Translations under genes and position numbers: made by a program | Part shown: in pieces, positions 22,799 through 30,462 of the stretch | Layout of the letters: the number at the start of each line of letters is the position of its first letter | How positions within the stretch are numbered: position 1 is the first letter of the stretch | The notes under the pieces: generated by a model | Databases searched by the model: none | Seen by the model: only the letters and a program-made list of their open reading frames with translations | Told to the model about the DNA's origin: nothing | Source: a virus | Virus record (IMG/VR): IMGVR_UViG_3300035016_000034 | Span: 1-42,626 of that record | Direction: 5' to 3' (one strand) | DNA: 42,626 nt

Positions 22799-23947
22799 AT
22801 GAACGACCGCGTCAACATCTTCAATCTTCCGATCGCTGCAGCCGCCGAAAAAGGCGCTGCAGATGGCGGCTGGATCAAGCTCATTCCCGAGGGCACCTTC
22901 CGCCTGCGGGATGGGCGCGGCCCCTTCACGGTCACCGGCCAGGCTGCGCTGCAGCAGATCGTCGACCGCACCCGGGCCCATCTCGGCGCGACCGAGCTGA
23001 TGATCGACTTCGATCACCAGGGCGCTGAACTCTTCCTCGGCCAGACGGTCGGCGCCCGCGCCGAGGCTGCCGGCTGGATCGTCGAGCTGCAGGCGCGTCC
23101 GGATGGCCTCTACGGCCGCCCGGAGTGGACCGACGAAGCTGCGGCCAAGATTGCCGCCCGCCAGTACCGCTACATCTCCCCGTTCTTCCTGCCGACCAAG
23201 TCGGGCGGGATCGACAAGCTACTGAACGTCGCCCTGGTCAACATGCCGGCGCTCGACCTGTCCGCCGTGGCGGCAGCCTTCTCCAAAATCTCCGAACCCA
23301 AGGATGACTCCATGAATGCCATCGCCAAGGCCCTGGGCCTTGCTGAGACCGCCAGCGCTGAAGCGATCCTGGCCGCGCTCAATGAACGCAACGGCAAGAT
23401 CGCCGTCGCCGCCGGCCTCAAGGCCGACGCTGCCTTCGACGCCGTCCTTGCAGCCGTGACCGGAGTTGCCGGCGCTGTCGGGAAGATCGCTGTCGCAGCG
23501 GGCCTCAAGGCCGATACGGCTCCCGACGCGGTGATCACCGCCGTCACGGCCGCCACCAAGAGCGATGCCGTTCCGGCCGCCATGTACACCCAGCTTTCGG
23601 GCGAGGTGGAGACGCTCAAGGCAACGATCATCGAGCGCGACGTCGGCGACGCGGTCAAGGCTGCCATCGAGGCCGGCAAGGTCTCGCCCGCCCAGGAAGA
23701 ATGGGCCAAGGGCTATGCCCGCAATGATCTGCCCGGCTTCAAGGCCTTCGTCCAGGGCGCCGCCGTCCTGACCAAGGTGCAGCTCGGCGACCAGGCCGAG
23801 GTCGTGGACAGCCAGGAGCTGGCCCCTGCTGCCGTCGCCGCCCGCGCTGTCGCCTACCAGGGCCAGCAGGAGAAGGCTGGCATCTACGTCTCGACCATCG
23901 ACGCGGTCGCCCACGTCAAGGCCGAGATGGCCAAGGCCAAGAAGTAA
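22799..23947 (+). CDS. prohead protease/scaffold (Mu gpI-like)
   Basis: A 382-residue protein. The N-terminal protease region has WIKLIPEGTFRLRDGRGPFTV, LMIDFDHQGAEL (candidate catalytic His) and RQYRYISPFF with NMPALD, as in Mu gpI. The C-terminal half is helical and Ala-rich and works as scaffold. It processes itself and capsid proteins inside the prohead. A nested start (23312) can give the scaffold alone, and a 29-residue tandem repeat lies in the scaffold part. First gene after the second late activator site. Confidence 0.92.
   Translation: MNDRVNIFNLPIAAAAEKGAADGGWIKLIPEGTFRLRDGRGPFTVTGQAALQQIVDRTRAHLGATELMIDFDHQGAELFLGQTVGARAEAAGWIVELQARPDGLYGRPEWTDEAAAKIAARQYRYISPFFLPTKSGGIDKLLNVALVNMPALDLSAVAAAFSKISEPKDDSMNAIAKALGLAETASAEAILAALNERNGKIAVAAGLKADAAFDAVLAAVTGVAGAVGKIAVAAGLKADTAPDAVITAVTAATKSDAVPAAMYTQLSGEVETLKATIIERDVGDAVKAAIEAGKVSPAQEEWAKGYARNDLPGFKAFVQGAAVLTKVQLGDQAEVVDSQELAPAAVAARAVAYQGQQEKAGIYVSTIDAVAHVKAEMAKAKK
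23312..23947 (+). CDS. nested scaffold protein (Mu gpZ-like)
   Basis: An internal ATG in the protease frame (Met172) preceded by AAGGA seven bases upstream, the best ribosome site within the gene. It would give a 211-residue protein equal to the scaffold half, exactly as in Mu, where Z is read from inside I. The start falls directly after the protease domain. Confidence 0.7.
   Translation: MNAIAKALGLAETASAEAILAALNERNGKIAVAAGLKADAAFDAVLAAVTGVAGAVGKIAVAAGLKADTAPDAVITAVTAATKSDAVPAAMYTQLSGEVETLKATIIERDVGDAVKAAIEAGKVSPAQEEWAKGYARNDLPGFKAFVQGAAVLTKVQLGDQAEVVDSQELAPAAVAARAVAYQGQQEKAGIYVSTIDAVAHVKAEMAKAKK
23393..23566 (+). repeat. tandem 87-bp (29-residue) repeat in the scaffold
   Basis: Two units, 23393-23479 and 23480-23566, both begin GKIAVAAGLKAD and share a DAV-AVT tail. 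The DNA has drifted at third positions, so this is an older duplication kept in frame. Confidence 0.8.
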
Positions 23948-23959
23948 CCAGGAGCTGAC

Positions 23960-24346
23960 ATGACCTCGTCCATCTACGCCAAGGGCTTCCGGGCCACCGC
24001 CGCCGCGATCGCCGGCTATCTGATCGTAAAGGCATCCGCCGCCAACGGCACTGTCGAGATCGCCGGCGCCAACACCGATCTGCTGATCGGCGTGGCCGAC
24101 AGCCTGGGCGTCGAAGCCAGCGGCATTGCCGATATCTCGCTTGTCGGCCAGGGCGAGGTCCTGCTCGGCGGCACCGTCGCCTTCGGAGATCCGCTCACGG
24201 CTGATGCCAACGCTGCCGCCATCAAGGCCCTGCCGGCCAACAGCACGCAGGTGCGCATCATCGGCTTCGCCCATGCCGCCGGCGTCGCCGGCGACATCAT
24301 CCCCTATCACATCGCCCCGGGCTGCCTGTCCAAGGCGTCGGCTTAA
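23960..24346 (+). CDS. capsid decoration-like protein (DUF2190-like)
   Basis: A 128-residue beta-rich protein (YLIVKASAANGTVEIAGAN, then LLIGVADSLGVEASG, then GEVLLGGTVAFGDPLTADANAAAI). This pattern of beta strands with GDPLTAD is that of head decoration or cement proteins of the DUF2190 type. Location between scaffold and major capsid agrees. Confidence 0.8.
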   Translation: MTSSIYAKGFRATAAAIAGYLIVKASAANGTVEIAGANTDLLIGVADSLGVEASGIADISLVGQGEVLLGGTVAFGDPLTADANAAAIKALPANSTQVRIIGFAHAAGVAGDIIPYHIAPGCLSKASA

Positions 24347-24361
24347 CGAGGACCCGCTTCC

Positions 24362-25333
24362 ATGACCACTCGTCCGTTCAATGTCGATCCGACGCTGACC
24401 GCCATCTCCATCGCCTACCGCAATCCGGCTCTCCACCTGATTGGAACGCGCGTCCTGCCGCCGCTCCAGGTGATGCAGGAGACCTTCAAGTATTCGACCT
24501 TCCCGATCGCCGAGGCCTTCAGCGTTCCCAATACCGCCGTCGGCCGCCGCAGCCGCCCGCCGGTGCTGGAGTTCACGGGCGACGAGGCAACCGCGGCCGT
24601 TGCCGACTACGGCATCGACTCGGACATTCCCTATACCGATATCGACGCGGCCTCCGCTGCTCGCACCGCCGGCCTGTCGACCTTCGATCCCGAGACCCTG
24701 GCGTCCGCCCAGCTCACCAATCTGATCCAGCTCGACCGCGAAGTGCGTGTTGCGGCCGTCGTTCAGAATGCCGCCAACTATTCGGCTGGCCGCAAGGTGA
24801 CCCTGGCCGGCAACGATCAGTTCTCTGCGTTCGCCACGTCCGACCCCTACGGCGTCATCGACAATGGCATCCAGTCGACCCTGGTCTACCAGCCCAACAC
24901 CCACGCCATGGGTAAGGTGGTGTGGAATAAGCTCAAGCGTCACCCCAAGCTGATCAAGGCGGTCAAGGGCGCGCTGACCGAGGACGGCGCCATCAGCCGG
25001 CGCCAGTACTGCGACCTGTTCGAGATCGAGGAAGACCGTCTGCTGATCGGCGAAGGCCTCATCAACACGGCCAAGAAGGGCCAGGCAGTCTCGCTCGCCG
25101 GTGTCTGGGGCAAGAATATCGCGCTGCTCTACATCGACCCATCCAAGGGCACGGCCGACGATCCGACCATCACCTGGGGCTTCACGGCCGAGTTCGGTCA
25201 GCGCATCGCCGGCACCGGCGAAGATCCACATATCGGCGTGCGCGGCGGCAAGTTCATCCGCGTCGGCGAGCGGGTCAAGGAGCTCGTTGTCGCTCCGGAC
25301 GTCGGCTACCTCGTCACGGACGCCGTCGCCTAA
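24362..25333 (+). CDS. major capsid protein
   Basis: A 323-residue HK97-fold-like protein at the usual place after protease and decoration genes. Segments include NPALHLIGTRVLPPLQVMQETFKY, SDIPYTDIDAA, AQLTNLIQLDREVRVAAVVQN and LLIGEGLINTAKKGQAVSLAGVWGKNIALLY. It resembles capsid proteins of B3-like and BcepNazgul-like phages rather than Mu gpT. A strong hairpin terminator follows 28 bp after the stop, which may raise the abundance of this transcript. Confidence 0.88.
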   Translation: MTTRPFNVDPTLTAISIAYRNPALHLIGTRVLPPLQVMQETFKYSTFPIAEAFSVPNTAVGRRSRPPVLEFTGDEATAAVADYGIDSDIPYTDIDAASAARTAGLSTFDPETLASAQLTNLIQLDREVRVAAVVQNAANYSAGRKVTLAGNDQFSAFATSDPYGVIDNGIQSTLVYQPNTHAMGKVVWNKLKRHPKLIKAVKGALTEDGAISRRQYCDLFEIEEDRLLIGEGLINTAKKGQAVSLAGVWGKNIALLYIDPSKGTADDPTITWGFTAEFGQRIAGTGEDPHIGVRGGKFIRVGERVKELVVAPDVGYLVTDAVA

Positions 25334-25361
25334 TTCCACGCGGGGCAGGTCACCCGCCCCA

Positions 25362-25391
25362 CCCGCCGGCATAACCCTGCCGGCGGGTCTT
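25362..25391 (+). terminator. hairpin terminator after the capsid gene
   Basis: CCCGCCGGCA (25362-25371) pairs with TGCCGGCGGG (25378-25387) around a six-base loop, followed by TCTT. The stem is strong but the T-run is poor, so it may be partial and let some late transcription through. Confidence 0.65.
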
Positions 25392-25419
25392 GGAGAAGGA
25401 GCCAGGTGGCTCTTTCTGT

Positions 25420-25430
25420 AAGACCCGAAA
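25420..25430 (+). repeat. leader repeat AAGACCCGAAA, copy 1
   Basis: An 11-bp sequence found again at 25904-25914. Each copy follows a terminator hairpin and a second small stem (GAGCC/GGCTC at 25399-25412 here) and precedes GGAC and a start codon within 15 bases. Confidence 0.6.
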
Positions 25431-25445
25431 CCTAAGGACACTTGC

Positions 25446-25772
25446 ATGAAGCTCATGAGATTGATCGGCGTCTCCGTTGCCGCTGCTCTCCTCTTCGCCT
25501 TCCCGGCCGCCGCGGCCGTTTCCCCTGCCTATGATCTCGTGGCGCCGATCCTGACGCCCGACCAGGTCATTGACGATTGCGTGGTTTCTCTCGGCCTCGA
25601 GGACACGATCCTGTTCGTCGAGGCAACGCAGGATTGCGATCCGACCATGGCAGACCTGACCGGGCTGTGCCTGGCGCCGGCAACCGATCCACTGCCGGCC
25701 CGCATTGCCGCCGTGCTGGCACCCGCCCTCGACATCAGCTGCACCGCAACGCGCCCGAGCCCGCCTGGCTAG
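25446..25772 (+). CDS. small secreted protein bracketed by terminators
   Basis: A 108-residue protein with a clear signal peptide (LIGVSVAAALLFAFPAAAAV, about 5-24). The mature part has four Cys (DDCVV, QDCDP, GLCLA, ISCTA), suggesting disulfides in the periplasm. It lies between capsid and head-tail genes and has no known virion role. Terminator hairpins flank it on both sides and its leader is duplicated before the next gene. This is the structure of a moron. Function unknown; a superinfection-exclusion or envelope role is inference. Confidence 0.75.
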   Translation: MKLMRLIGVSVAAALLFAFPAAAAVSPAYDLVAPILTPDQVIDDCVVSLGLEDTILFVEATQDCDPTMADLTGLCLAPATDPLPARIAAVLAPALDISCTATRPSPPG

Positions 25773-25836
25773 AGCCCGGCGCTCCTGACCCCGTCGCGGC
25801 TCGGCGATCCCTCCCGACCCCAGCCGCGCTTACTTT

Positions 25837-25876
25837 CCGCCGCTCCCATTCTCCTCCCTTGGAGCGGCGGGTTTTT
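25837..25876 (+). terminator. intrinsic terminator after the secreted-protein gene
   Basis: CCGCCGCTCC (25837-25846) pairs with GGAGCGGCGG (25861-25870) around a 14-base loop, followed by G and TTTTT (25872-25876). A classic Rho-independent terminator inside the late operon. Confidence 0.85.
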
Positions 25877-25903
25877 CGAGAGGGCTGGTGTCAGCCCTGC
25901 CGC

Positions 25904-25914
25904 AAGACCCGAAA
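25904..25914 (+). repeat. leader repeat AAGACCCGAAA, copy 2
   Basis: Identical to 25420-25430, again after a terminator and a small stem (AGGGCTG 25881-25887/CAGCCCT 25892-25898), and 12 bases before the next ATG. It also forms part of the ribosome site (GAAAGGA). Confidence 0.6.
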
Positions 25915-25926
25915 GGACCGCGTCAC

Positions 25927-26928
25927 ATGGACGATCTAACCAAGATCCACGGCATCGGCGCCGCGACGGCCGAAAAGCTGGTTGCCGCCGGGATCGACAG
26001 CTTTGCCAAGCTGGCCGCGACGACGACGCATGAGATCGACATGGCGATCGACGGCGGCCGTCCCTCCGCCTGGCCTGCCTGGATCGCCGCTGCTGCCAAG
26101 CTGGTCCCGCCGTCCCCTGATCGTGAATTGACGGACGAGGAGCTTCGCGCCCTGGTCACTGCCTGGGACGATGTGCGGGCCGAGCTGCAGGCGGCAGGCA
26201 ATGCCGTCAGTCAGCTGCAGGCGGAGTATGACGCGATCGACGCCGGTGCCGTGCCGGCGGAGTTGGCGGAACGACTGGTCGCCGCCCGGGACGTCGTGAA
26301 GGCGGTTGAGGCCAAGATCGAGGCTCTCGCGCCGCTGCCTGAGGGACTGCGCCTCCCCGGTGCGGAAGAGGCTTCAGAAATACCAGCGGGCCCGCAGGAC
26401 GGCGGGCAGGCTCAGCCGGGAGACGATACCCCGGCGCCTGTCCTCACCGGCCAAGGCCCCGGAGGGGACACCGACAAGGATGCGGCCCCCGAAGCCGGCG
26501 CGGTTGCGGGCGCGCCGGAAACCCATACCACCAGCGCGAGCGATGTGGACGGTGAGGCCGGCGATATGGCCGGCCTCACACAGGCCGATATCGACCGCAT
26601 GGTTGCTCTGGAAGTTGTCCGGGTCGGCGAGTCGGTACGCGCTGCCGCCAAGCTCGATCCTGCAGCCGCCCTGGCACACCTGGCTGAAGAACGCCGGCGC
26701 GCCCAGCTCATGATCTCCATGGCGGGGCTGATCAGCGCCGAGCTGGCGGCGATCGAGCTCGAGCTGACCCGCACGGAAACCGTCTGGCCGCTGACCGTCA
26801 TCCGCATCGATGGCGCCGAGCAGCCGATCGGCGAGCCGCTCCTGGTCGACCCCAATACCTTTGTCGCGCTGACCAAGTCGGGCGCCGCCGCCGATCATCC
26901 TCCTGAAGCGGTAGCGCCGGCCGAGTAG
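25927..26928 (+). CDS. helix-hairpin-helix domain protein of the head module
   Basis: A 333-residue protein. Residues 3-35 (LTKIHGIGAATAEKLVAAGIDSFAKLA) are a helix-hairpin-helix DNA-binding motif, followed by a coiled region, a long Pro/Gly/Asp-rich linker (about 150-210) and a C-terminal domain (LTQADIDRMVALEVVRVGESVRAAAKL, then ending in a VWPLTVIRIDG strand). ATG 25927 follows AAAGGA. Comparable HhH proteins occur after capsid genes in Mu-like siphophages; a role at the head-tail connector or on packaged DNA is inference. Confidence 0.75.
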   Translation: MDDLTKIHGIGAATAEKLVAAGIDSFAKLAATTTHEIDMAIDGGRPSAWPAWIAAAAKLVPPSPDRELTDEELRALVTAWDDVRAELQAAGNAVSQLQAEYDAIDAGAVPAELAERLVAARDVVKAVEAKIEALAPLPEGLRLPGAEEASEIPAGPQDGGQAQPGDDTPAPVLTGQGPGGDTDKDAAPEAGAVAGAPETHTTSASDVDGEAGDMAGLTQADIDRMVALEVVRVGESVRAAAKLDPAAALAHLAEERRRAQLMISMAGLISAELAAIELELTRTETVWPLTVIRIDGAEQPIGEPLLVDPNTFVALTKSGAAADHPPEAVAPAE

Positions 26929-26940
26929 GAGCCCACCAGT

Positions 26941-27060
26941 TTGCCGGCGCCGGTACTCGACACACCGCCCTCGGCAGAAACCCCCGGTGCCAGGCTGACG
27001 CTCCTGGCGCCGACACCACCCTCAGACAAAAGGATCACGCCCTTTGATTCCGGACCTTAG
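26941..27060 (+). CDS. possible Pro-rich micro-protein
   Basis: A 39-residue frame from TTG 26941, with AGGAG nine bases upstream, to TAG. It reads as a Pro/Thr-rich peptide (PAPVLDTPPSAETPG, then TLLAPTPPSDKRITP). It fills the otherwise empty 115-bp gap and overlaps the next gene. Tentative. Confidence 0.4.
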   Translation: MPAPVLDTPPSAETPGARLTLLAPTPPSDKRITPFDSGP

Positions 27061-27253
27061 CCCGCTCTTGTGGATGGTTGTTTTCGCAATAGCCGTCATC
27101 CTCCTCGCCGTCGCGACTGCCCCGGCGCTGCTGCTGGTCCTGTTGTCCGCCCTCGGCGTCGAGCTCAACATCTGGCTATGGGGTGCCGCCGGCGCCTGGC
27201 TGCTGTTTGTGCTGATGCTGTCGCTGCGGTGGTGGTGGAAGGGAATGCGATGA
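27044..27253 (+). CDS. small two-helix membrane protein
   Basis: A 69-residue protein from TTG 27044 (AAAAGGA nine bases upstream) with two hydrophobic segments, about 8-34 and 41-62, ending in a basic RWWWKGMR. An inner-membrane protein in a head module is unusual; it might be a second holin or antiholin. It overlaps the next start (ATGA). Confidence 0.6.
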   Translation: MIPDLSPLLWMVVFAIAVILLAVATAPALLLVLLSALGVELNIWLWGAAGAWLLFVLMLSLRWWWKGMR

Positions 27254-27483
27254 TCGCGCGCTTCATCCGACGCATCTTCCGCCTCCAGCCGTACGGCTAC
27301 ACGCTCCGCAAGGCAGACGGCGGTATCGATGGTGGTATCCGCGGCGACCTGGTCCCCGCTGGCACGCTGGTCATTGTCGATCGTGGCCGCCGCTTCGTGC
27401 GCACGGGCCAAACCGATAGCAGCGGCTTCGAGATCTACGCCGAAGGCCACAAGACCTTCGAATATGTCAGCGCGGGCGGCTAG
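27250..27483 (+). CDS. small hypothetical head-module protein
   Basis: A 77-residue protein, basic at the start (MIARFIRRIFRLQPYGYTLRK) then beta-rich (GTLVIVDRGRRFVRTG). ATG 27250 overlaps the previous stop. No family recognised. Confidence 0.65.
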   Translation: MIARFIRRIFRLQPYGYTLRKADGGIDGGIRGDLVPAGTLVIVDRGRRFVRTGQTDSSGFEIYAEGHKTFEYVSAGG

Positions 27484-27488
27484 GCATC

Positions 27489-27923
27489 ATGACCTATTGC
27501 ACTCAGCAGGACCTGGTCGACCGCTTCGGCGCCACGAAGCTGGTCCAGCTCACCGATCGCGTGAACAAGCCGGCCACCACGATCAACGAGGTAACGGTGA
27601 CCGAGCGCATCGCGGACGCGGTGTCGCTGATCAATTCCTACCTGGCGAAAAAGTACCAGCTGCCGCTGACCGTCGACCTGCCCCCCGTGCTCAAGACCTA
27701 TGCGATCGATATCGCCTGGTTCCTGCTGCATGGCGACGCGGCCGGGAAGGATCACCCGGCTCGCATGGCATTCAACGATGCCAAGGCCTGGCTCAAGTCT
27801 GTCTCCCAGGGCGAAGTGGTCATCGAGGGCGCTGGCGAGATCATCGCTCCGGCCGGCGGTGGTCAGATCAAGACCAGCGGCCCGAGCCGCATCTTCACCC
27901 GCGATCGCATGGCGGGTTTCTGA
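27489..27923 (+). CDS. head-tail connector (DUF1320, Mu gp36)
   Basis: A 144-residue protein with the DUF1320 pattern: MTYCTQQDLVDRFG, then ERIADAVSLINSYLAKKY, then LKTYAIDIAWFLLHG and FNDAKAWLKSVSQGEV. These act as adaptor/connector proteins below the portal. Stop overlaps the next ATG. Confidence 0.92.
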   Translation: MTYCTQQDLVDRFGATKLVQLTDRVNKPATTINEVTVTERIADAVSLINSYLAKKYQLPLTVDLPPVLKTYAIDIAWFLLHGDAAGKDHPARMAFNDAKAWLKSVSQGEVVIEGAGEIIAPAGGGQIKTSGPSRIFTRDRMAGF

Positions 27924-28498
27924 TGGCTGGTGTTTCCCACAACCTCGGCAGCAATGGCGCCCTGGAAGCGCTCGATCGGCTGGAGCGCGCTGCTGACAAT
28001 CCAGCTGGCGCCTACCATCGCCTGGGCGGGCACTTCATCACCTCAACCCGACGCAACTTTGAGCGGGAGACCGCGCCGGACGGCAGCAAATGGGCTCCAT
28101 TGTCACCGCGCTATGCCGCCTCGCGGGTTGGCCGCAACCGGCGCCGCGGCTTCGACCATATCCTCAACCTGATTGGGAGGCTGCAGGATTCGGTCAACTA
28201 CAATGTCCTGCTGGACGGGGTGGAGTGGGGCAGCAACCTGGACTATGCGCGTCCCCACCAGCTCGGCGCCACGATCAACATGCCGGCGCGCAGTGGCACG
28301 GTGAACATCAAGAACATTCGCCGCAAGGGCAACCGCTTCGTCCGCCTCGGCACCCAGGGCGGCGAGAGCCGCATCACCGCCATCCGCGGCCACAGCGTTC
28401 GCATCCCGGCGCGGCCGTTCCTGGGCATCAGCGACTACGACCGGGCTGAAGTACCGGCGATCATCGAGGACTACCTGCGCGAAGAGGCCGGCCAGTGA
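27923..28498 (+). CDS. virion morphogenesis protein (gpG/gpS family)
   Basis: A 191-residue protein: AYHRLGGHFITSTRRNFERETAPDGSKWAPLSPRYA, then LNLIGRLQDSVNYNVLLDGVEWGSNLDYARPHQLG and RPFLGISDYD. This is the phage virion morphogenesis family (Mu G, P2 S), which completes the tail end at the head-tail joint. In Mu it follows F; here it has moved beside gp36/gp37. Confidence 0.92.
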   Translation: MAGVSHNLGSNGALEALDRLERAADNPAGAYHRLGGHFITSTRRNFERETAPDGSKWAPLSPRYAASRVGRNRRRGFDHILNLIGRLQDSVNYNVLLDGVEWGSNLDYARPHQLGATINMPARSGTVNIKNIRRKGNRFVRLGTQGGESRITAIRGHSVRIPARPFLGISDYDRAEVPAIIEDYLREEAGQ

Positions 28499-28926
28499 GT
28501 ACGATCCCGGAGGTCAAGGCCCGCCTGCTATCGAGCGCCACGCCATTCTCCGCCGCCCTGGGCGCGACCTCGCTCGCCCAGGTCAAGGACCGGCCCAGCG
28601 TCACCCTGCCATGCGTCTATGCCTTCTTTGCCGAGGAGGAGACGGCGGACAATGCCCGCGCCACCGGCAATGTCCATCAGCGCAGCGAGCGCGATCTTGT
28701 GCTGGTCTATGTGATCGAGCATGCCGGCGACGCCGATGGCGCCGATGTGGCCGATCCTCTCGAGGAGATCAAGACCTTCGGCCGTGGCCGGCTCATCGGC
28801 TTCAAGCCCTCCGACATGGTCGACCCGATCACCCACATTCGCGGCGCCGTCATCGAGGTTGCCGATGGCGTCGTCTGGTACGCCGACACCTTTTCCGCGC
28901 CGATCTACCTAAAGGAGACCACCTGA
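28495..28926 (+). CDS. tail terminator-like protein (DUF1834, Mu gp37)
   Basis: A 143-residue protein from GTG 28495. RPSVTLPCVYAFFAEEE, RSERDLVLVYVIEHA and DMVDPITHIRGAVIEV fit the gp37/DUF1834 family that caps the tail at the head side. Overlaps both neighbours. Confidence 0.88.
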   Translation: MSTIPEVKARLLSSATPFSAALGATSLAQVKDRPSVTLPCVYAFFAEEETADNARATGNVHQRSERDLVLVYVIEHAGDADGADVADPLEEIKTFGRGRLIGFKPSDMVDPITHIRGAVIEVADGVVWYADTFSAPIYLKETT

Positions 28927-29072
28927 TGGCCAAGGCCAAGTCAACGCCGGCGCCCGATCGCCGCATCATGCCCGCGAAGGGCGGCAGCTCGATCCGCGAC
29001 AAGGCGACCGGCGAGCTGCGCCCTAACATCCCTGCAGAACCAGCGGCAGAGCCCGCCAAGGAAGGCAACTAG
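28926..29072 (+). CDS. small Lys/Pro-rich protein
   Basis: A 48-residue protein (MAKAKSTPAPDRRIMPAKGG, then a PAEPAAEPAKEGN tail). The ATG overlaps the stop of gp37. Similar short basic proteins sit between gp37 and the tube or sheath gene in Mu-like phages (gp38 position). Function unknown. Confidence 0.65.
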   Translation: MAKAKSTPAPDRRIMPAKGGSSIRDKATGELRPNIPAEPAAEPAKEGN

Positions 29073-29075
29073 ACC

Positions 29076-30014
29076 ATGGCTGAGAGTACAGCTCGCTTTG
29101 TCCGCAACTTGGCCGCCCTGGCCAAGATCGAGGCCGACTATTCCACCGACGCCGTCCCCACCGGGCTGCTCAATGCGATGCAGTTCAACGACGTGACCGT
29201 CGACCCGATGGCAGGTGGCGAAGTTTCGCGCGACCTCCTGCTGCCCTATATGGGCCATCAGGGCGTGATCCTGACCGGCACGCACGGGACGCTACGCGGA
29301 TCGGTAGAGCTGGCCGGCGCCGGCGCCGCCGGTGATGTGCCCGCCTTTGGCGCCCTGCTCCGCATGTGCGGCATGGCCGAGACCATCACCGCCGATACCG
29401 ACGTTCAGTACAATCCCATCTCGACCGGGTTCGAAGCGGGGACCATCTACTACAACCTGGATGGGGTCCGGCACATCCTGCTGGGCTGCCGCGGCACGCT
29501 CACCCTGTCGCTGGTCCCTTCCCAGATCCCGCGCGTTACCTACGACTTCAAGGGTCTGTCCGGCACCATTTCCGACTCGCCACTGCCCACGATCGATCTC
29601 GATGCGTTCATCGATCCGGTTCCGGTGAACAAGGCCAACACCACGATGAGCCTGCATGGCTGGTCGGCCATTGCCGAGAGCCTGAGCCTGGACCTGGCGG
29701 CCACCGTGGAGCCGCGTTTCCTCATCGGCGAGGAAAGCATCAAGATCACCGATCGGCGGACCACGGCGACTTCCGTGGTGCAGGCCGCGTCCCTCGCCAC
29801 TAAGGATTGGTTCGCCATCGCCAAGGCTCACACCAAGGGCGTCCTCGCGGTCCAGCACGGCACAGTAGCGGGCAACATCGTCGAGATCGACGCCGCGGGC
29901 GTTCAGATCGGCCGCGTCACCCAGGGCGCCACACAGGGCATCGCCAATTATTCGCTGCCGCTGATGCTCACCCCGGTGTCCGGCAATGACGAGTTCGTCC
30001 TGACCTTCCGGTAA
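29076..30014 (+). CDS. major tail tube protein
   Basis: A 312-residue beta-rich protein (LLPYMGHQGVILTGTHGTLRGSVELAGAG, then FGALLRMCGMAETIT, then GVRHILLGCRGTLTLSLVPSQIPRVTYDFKG). This fits tail tube proteins of siphovirus-type transposable phages. It stands where Mu has its sheath gene, and no sheath is present, so the tail is non-contractile. It is followed by the chaperone pair and tape measure. Confidence 0.85.
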   Translation: MAESTARFVRNLAALAKIEADYSTDAVPTGLLNAMQFNDVTVDPMAGGEVSRDLLLPYMGHQGVILTGTHGTLRGSVELAGAGAAGDVPAFGALLRMCGMAETITADTDVQYNPISTGFEAGTIYYNLDGVRHILLGCRGTLTLSLVPSQIPRVTYDFKGLSGTISDSPLPTIDLDAFIDPVPVNKANTTMSLHGWSAIAESLSLDLAATVEPRFLIGEESIKITDRRTTATSVVQAASLATKDWFAIAKAHTKGVLAVQHGTVAGNIVEIDAAGVQIGRVTQGATQGIANYSLPLMLTPVSGNDEFVLTFR

Positions 30015-30052
30015 CCAGCTCTTGAAGCCCTCTTAAACAAGGCGTCACACGT

Positions 30053-30427
30053 ATGAAATTCGTTCTTACCCGAGAGCACCACTATCCCTGGCCAGTGACC
30101 GTCACGCTTCCTGACCCGGCGCAGCCAGGCAACGTCATTGAGCAGAAGTTCAACATGACCTTCCGCGCTCTTCCCCTCGATGAAGCCGAGGCTCTGGATG
30201 CTGAGATCGCTGCCCTGCCCACGGAGCAGGCGGCAGCGCGCCAGCACGACCTGCTGCTCAAGGTTGCTCAGGGCTGGGATGACCAGGTGGTGGATGACGA
30301 GGGCAAAGCCGTCCCCTTTTCGGGGGAGACCCTGCAGCTGGCCATGCAGCACTCCTGGTTCCGTATCGGGGTCTATAGCGCCTACCGCCGCTCCCTGCAG
30401 GGCCGGGCGGCCGAACAGGGAAACTAA
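30053..30427 (+). CDS. tail assembly chaperone G (zero-frame product)
   Basis: A 124-residue acidic protein (FNMTFRALPLDEAEALDAEIAAL, then VAQGWDDQVVDDEGKAVPF). It is the short partner of the lambda G/GT-type chaperone pair that coats the tape measure before tube polymerisation. It ends in CAG-GGA-AAC-TAA, where GGGAAAC forms a slippery heptamer. A minor fraction of ribosomes should shift -1 into the T frame, giving a 247-residue fusion ending at 30795. Confidence 0.88.
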   Translation: MKFVLTREHHYPWPVTVTLPDPAQPGNVIEQKFNMTFRALPLDEAEALDAEIAALPTEQAAARQHDLLLKVAQGWDDQVVDDEGKAVPFSGETLQLAMQHSWFRIGVYSAYRRSLQGRAAEQGN

Positions 30428-30462
30428 GGGCTGCAGCGCGCGCCTGGGTCCTCGCGCTGCAG
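30418..30462 (+). promoter_or_regulatory. programmed -1 ribosomal frameshift signal
   Basis: Slippery heptamer GGGAAAC (30418-30424, read G-GGA-AAC in frame 0), a six-base spacer, and a perfect 10-bp GC-rich hairpin CTGCAGCGCG (30431-30440)/CGCGCTGCAG (30453-30462) with a 12-base loop. All three elements of a standard -1 frameshift site, located where tail phages place it. Confidence 0.93.

Noticed and set aside
23219-25456. 745-residue minus-strand frame across scaffold, decoration and capsid genes
   Set aside because: Gly/Asp/Arg-rich composition typical of antisense frames in GC-rich DNA; three well-supported genes lie on the plus strand.
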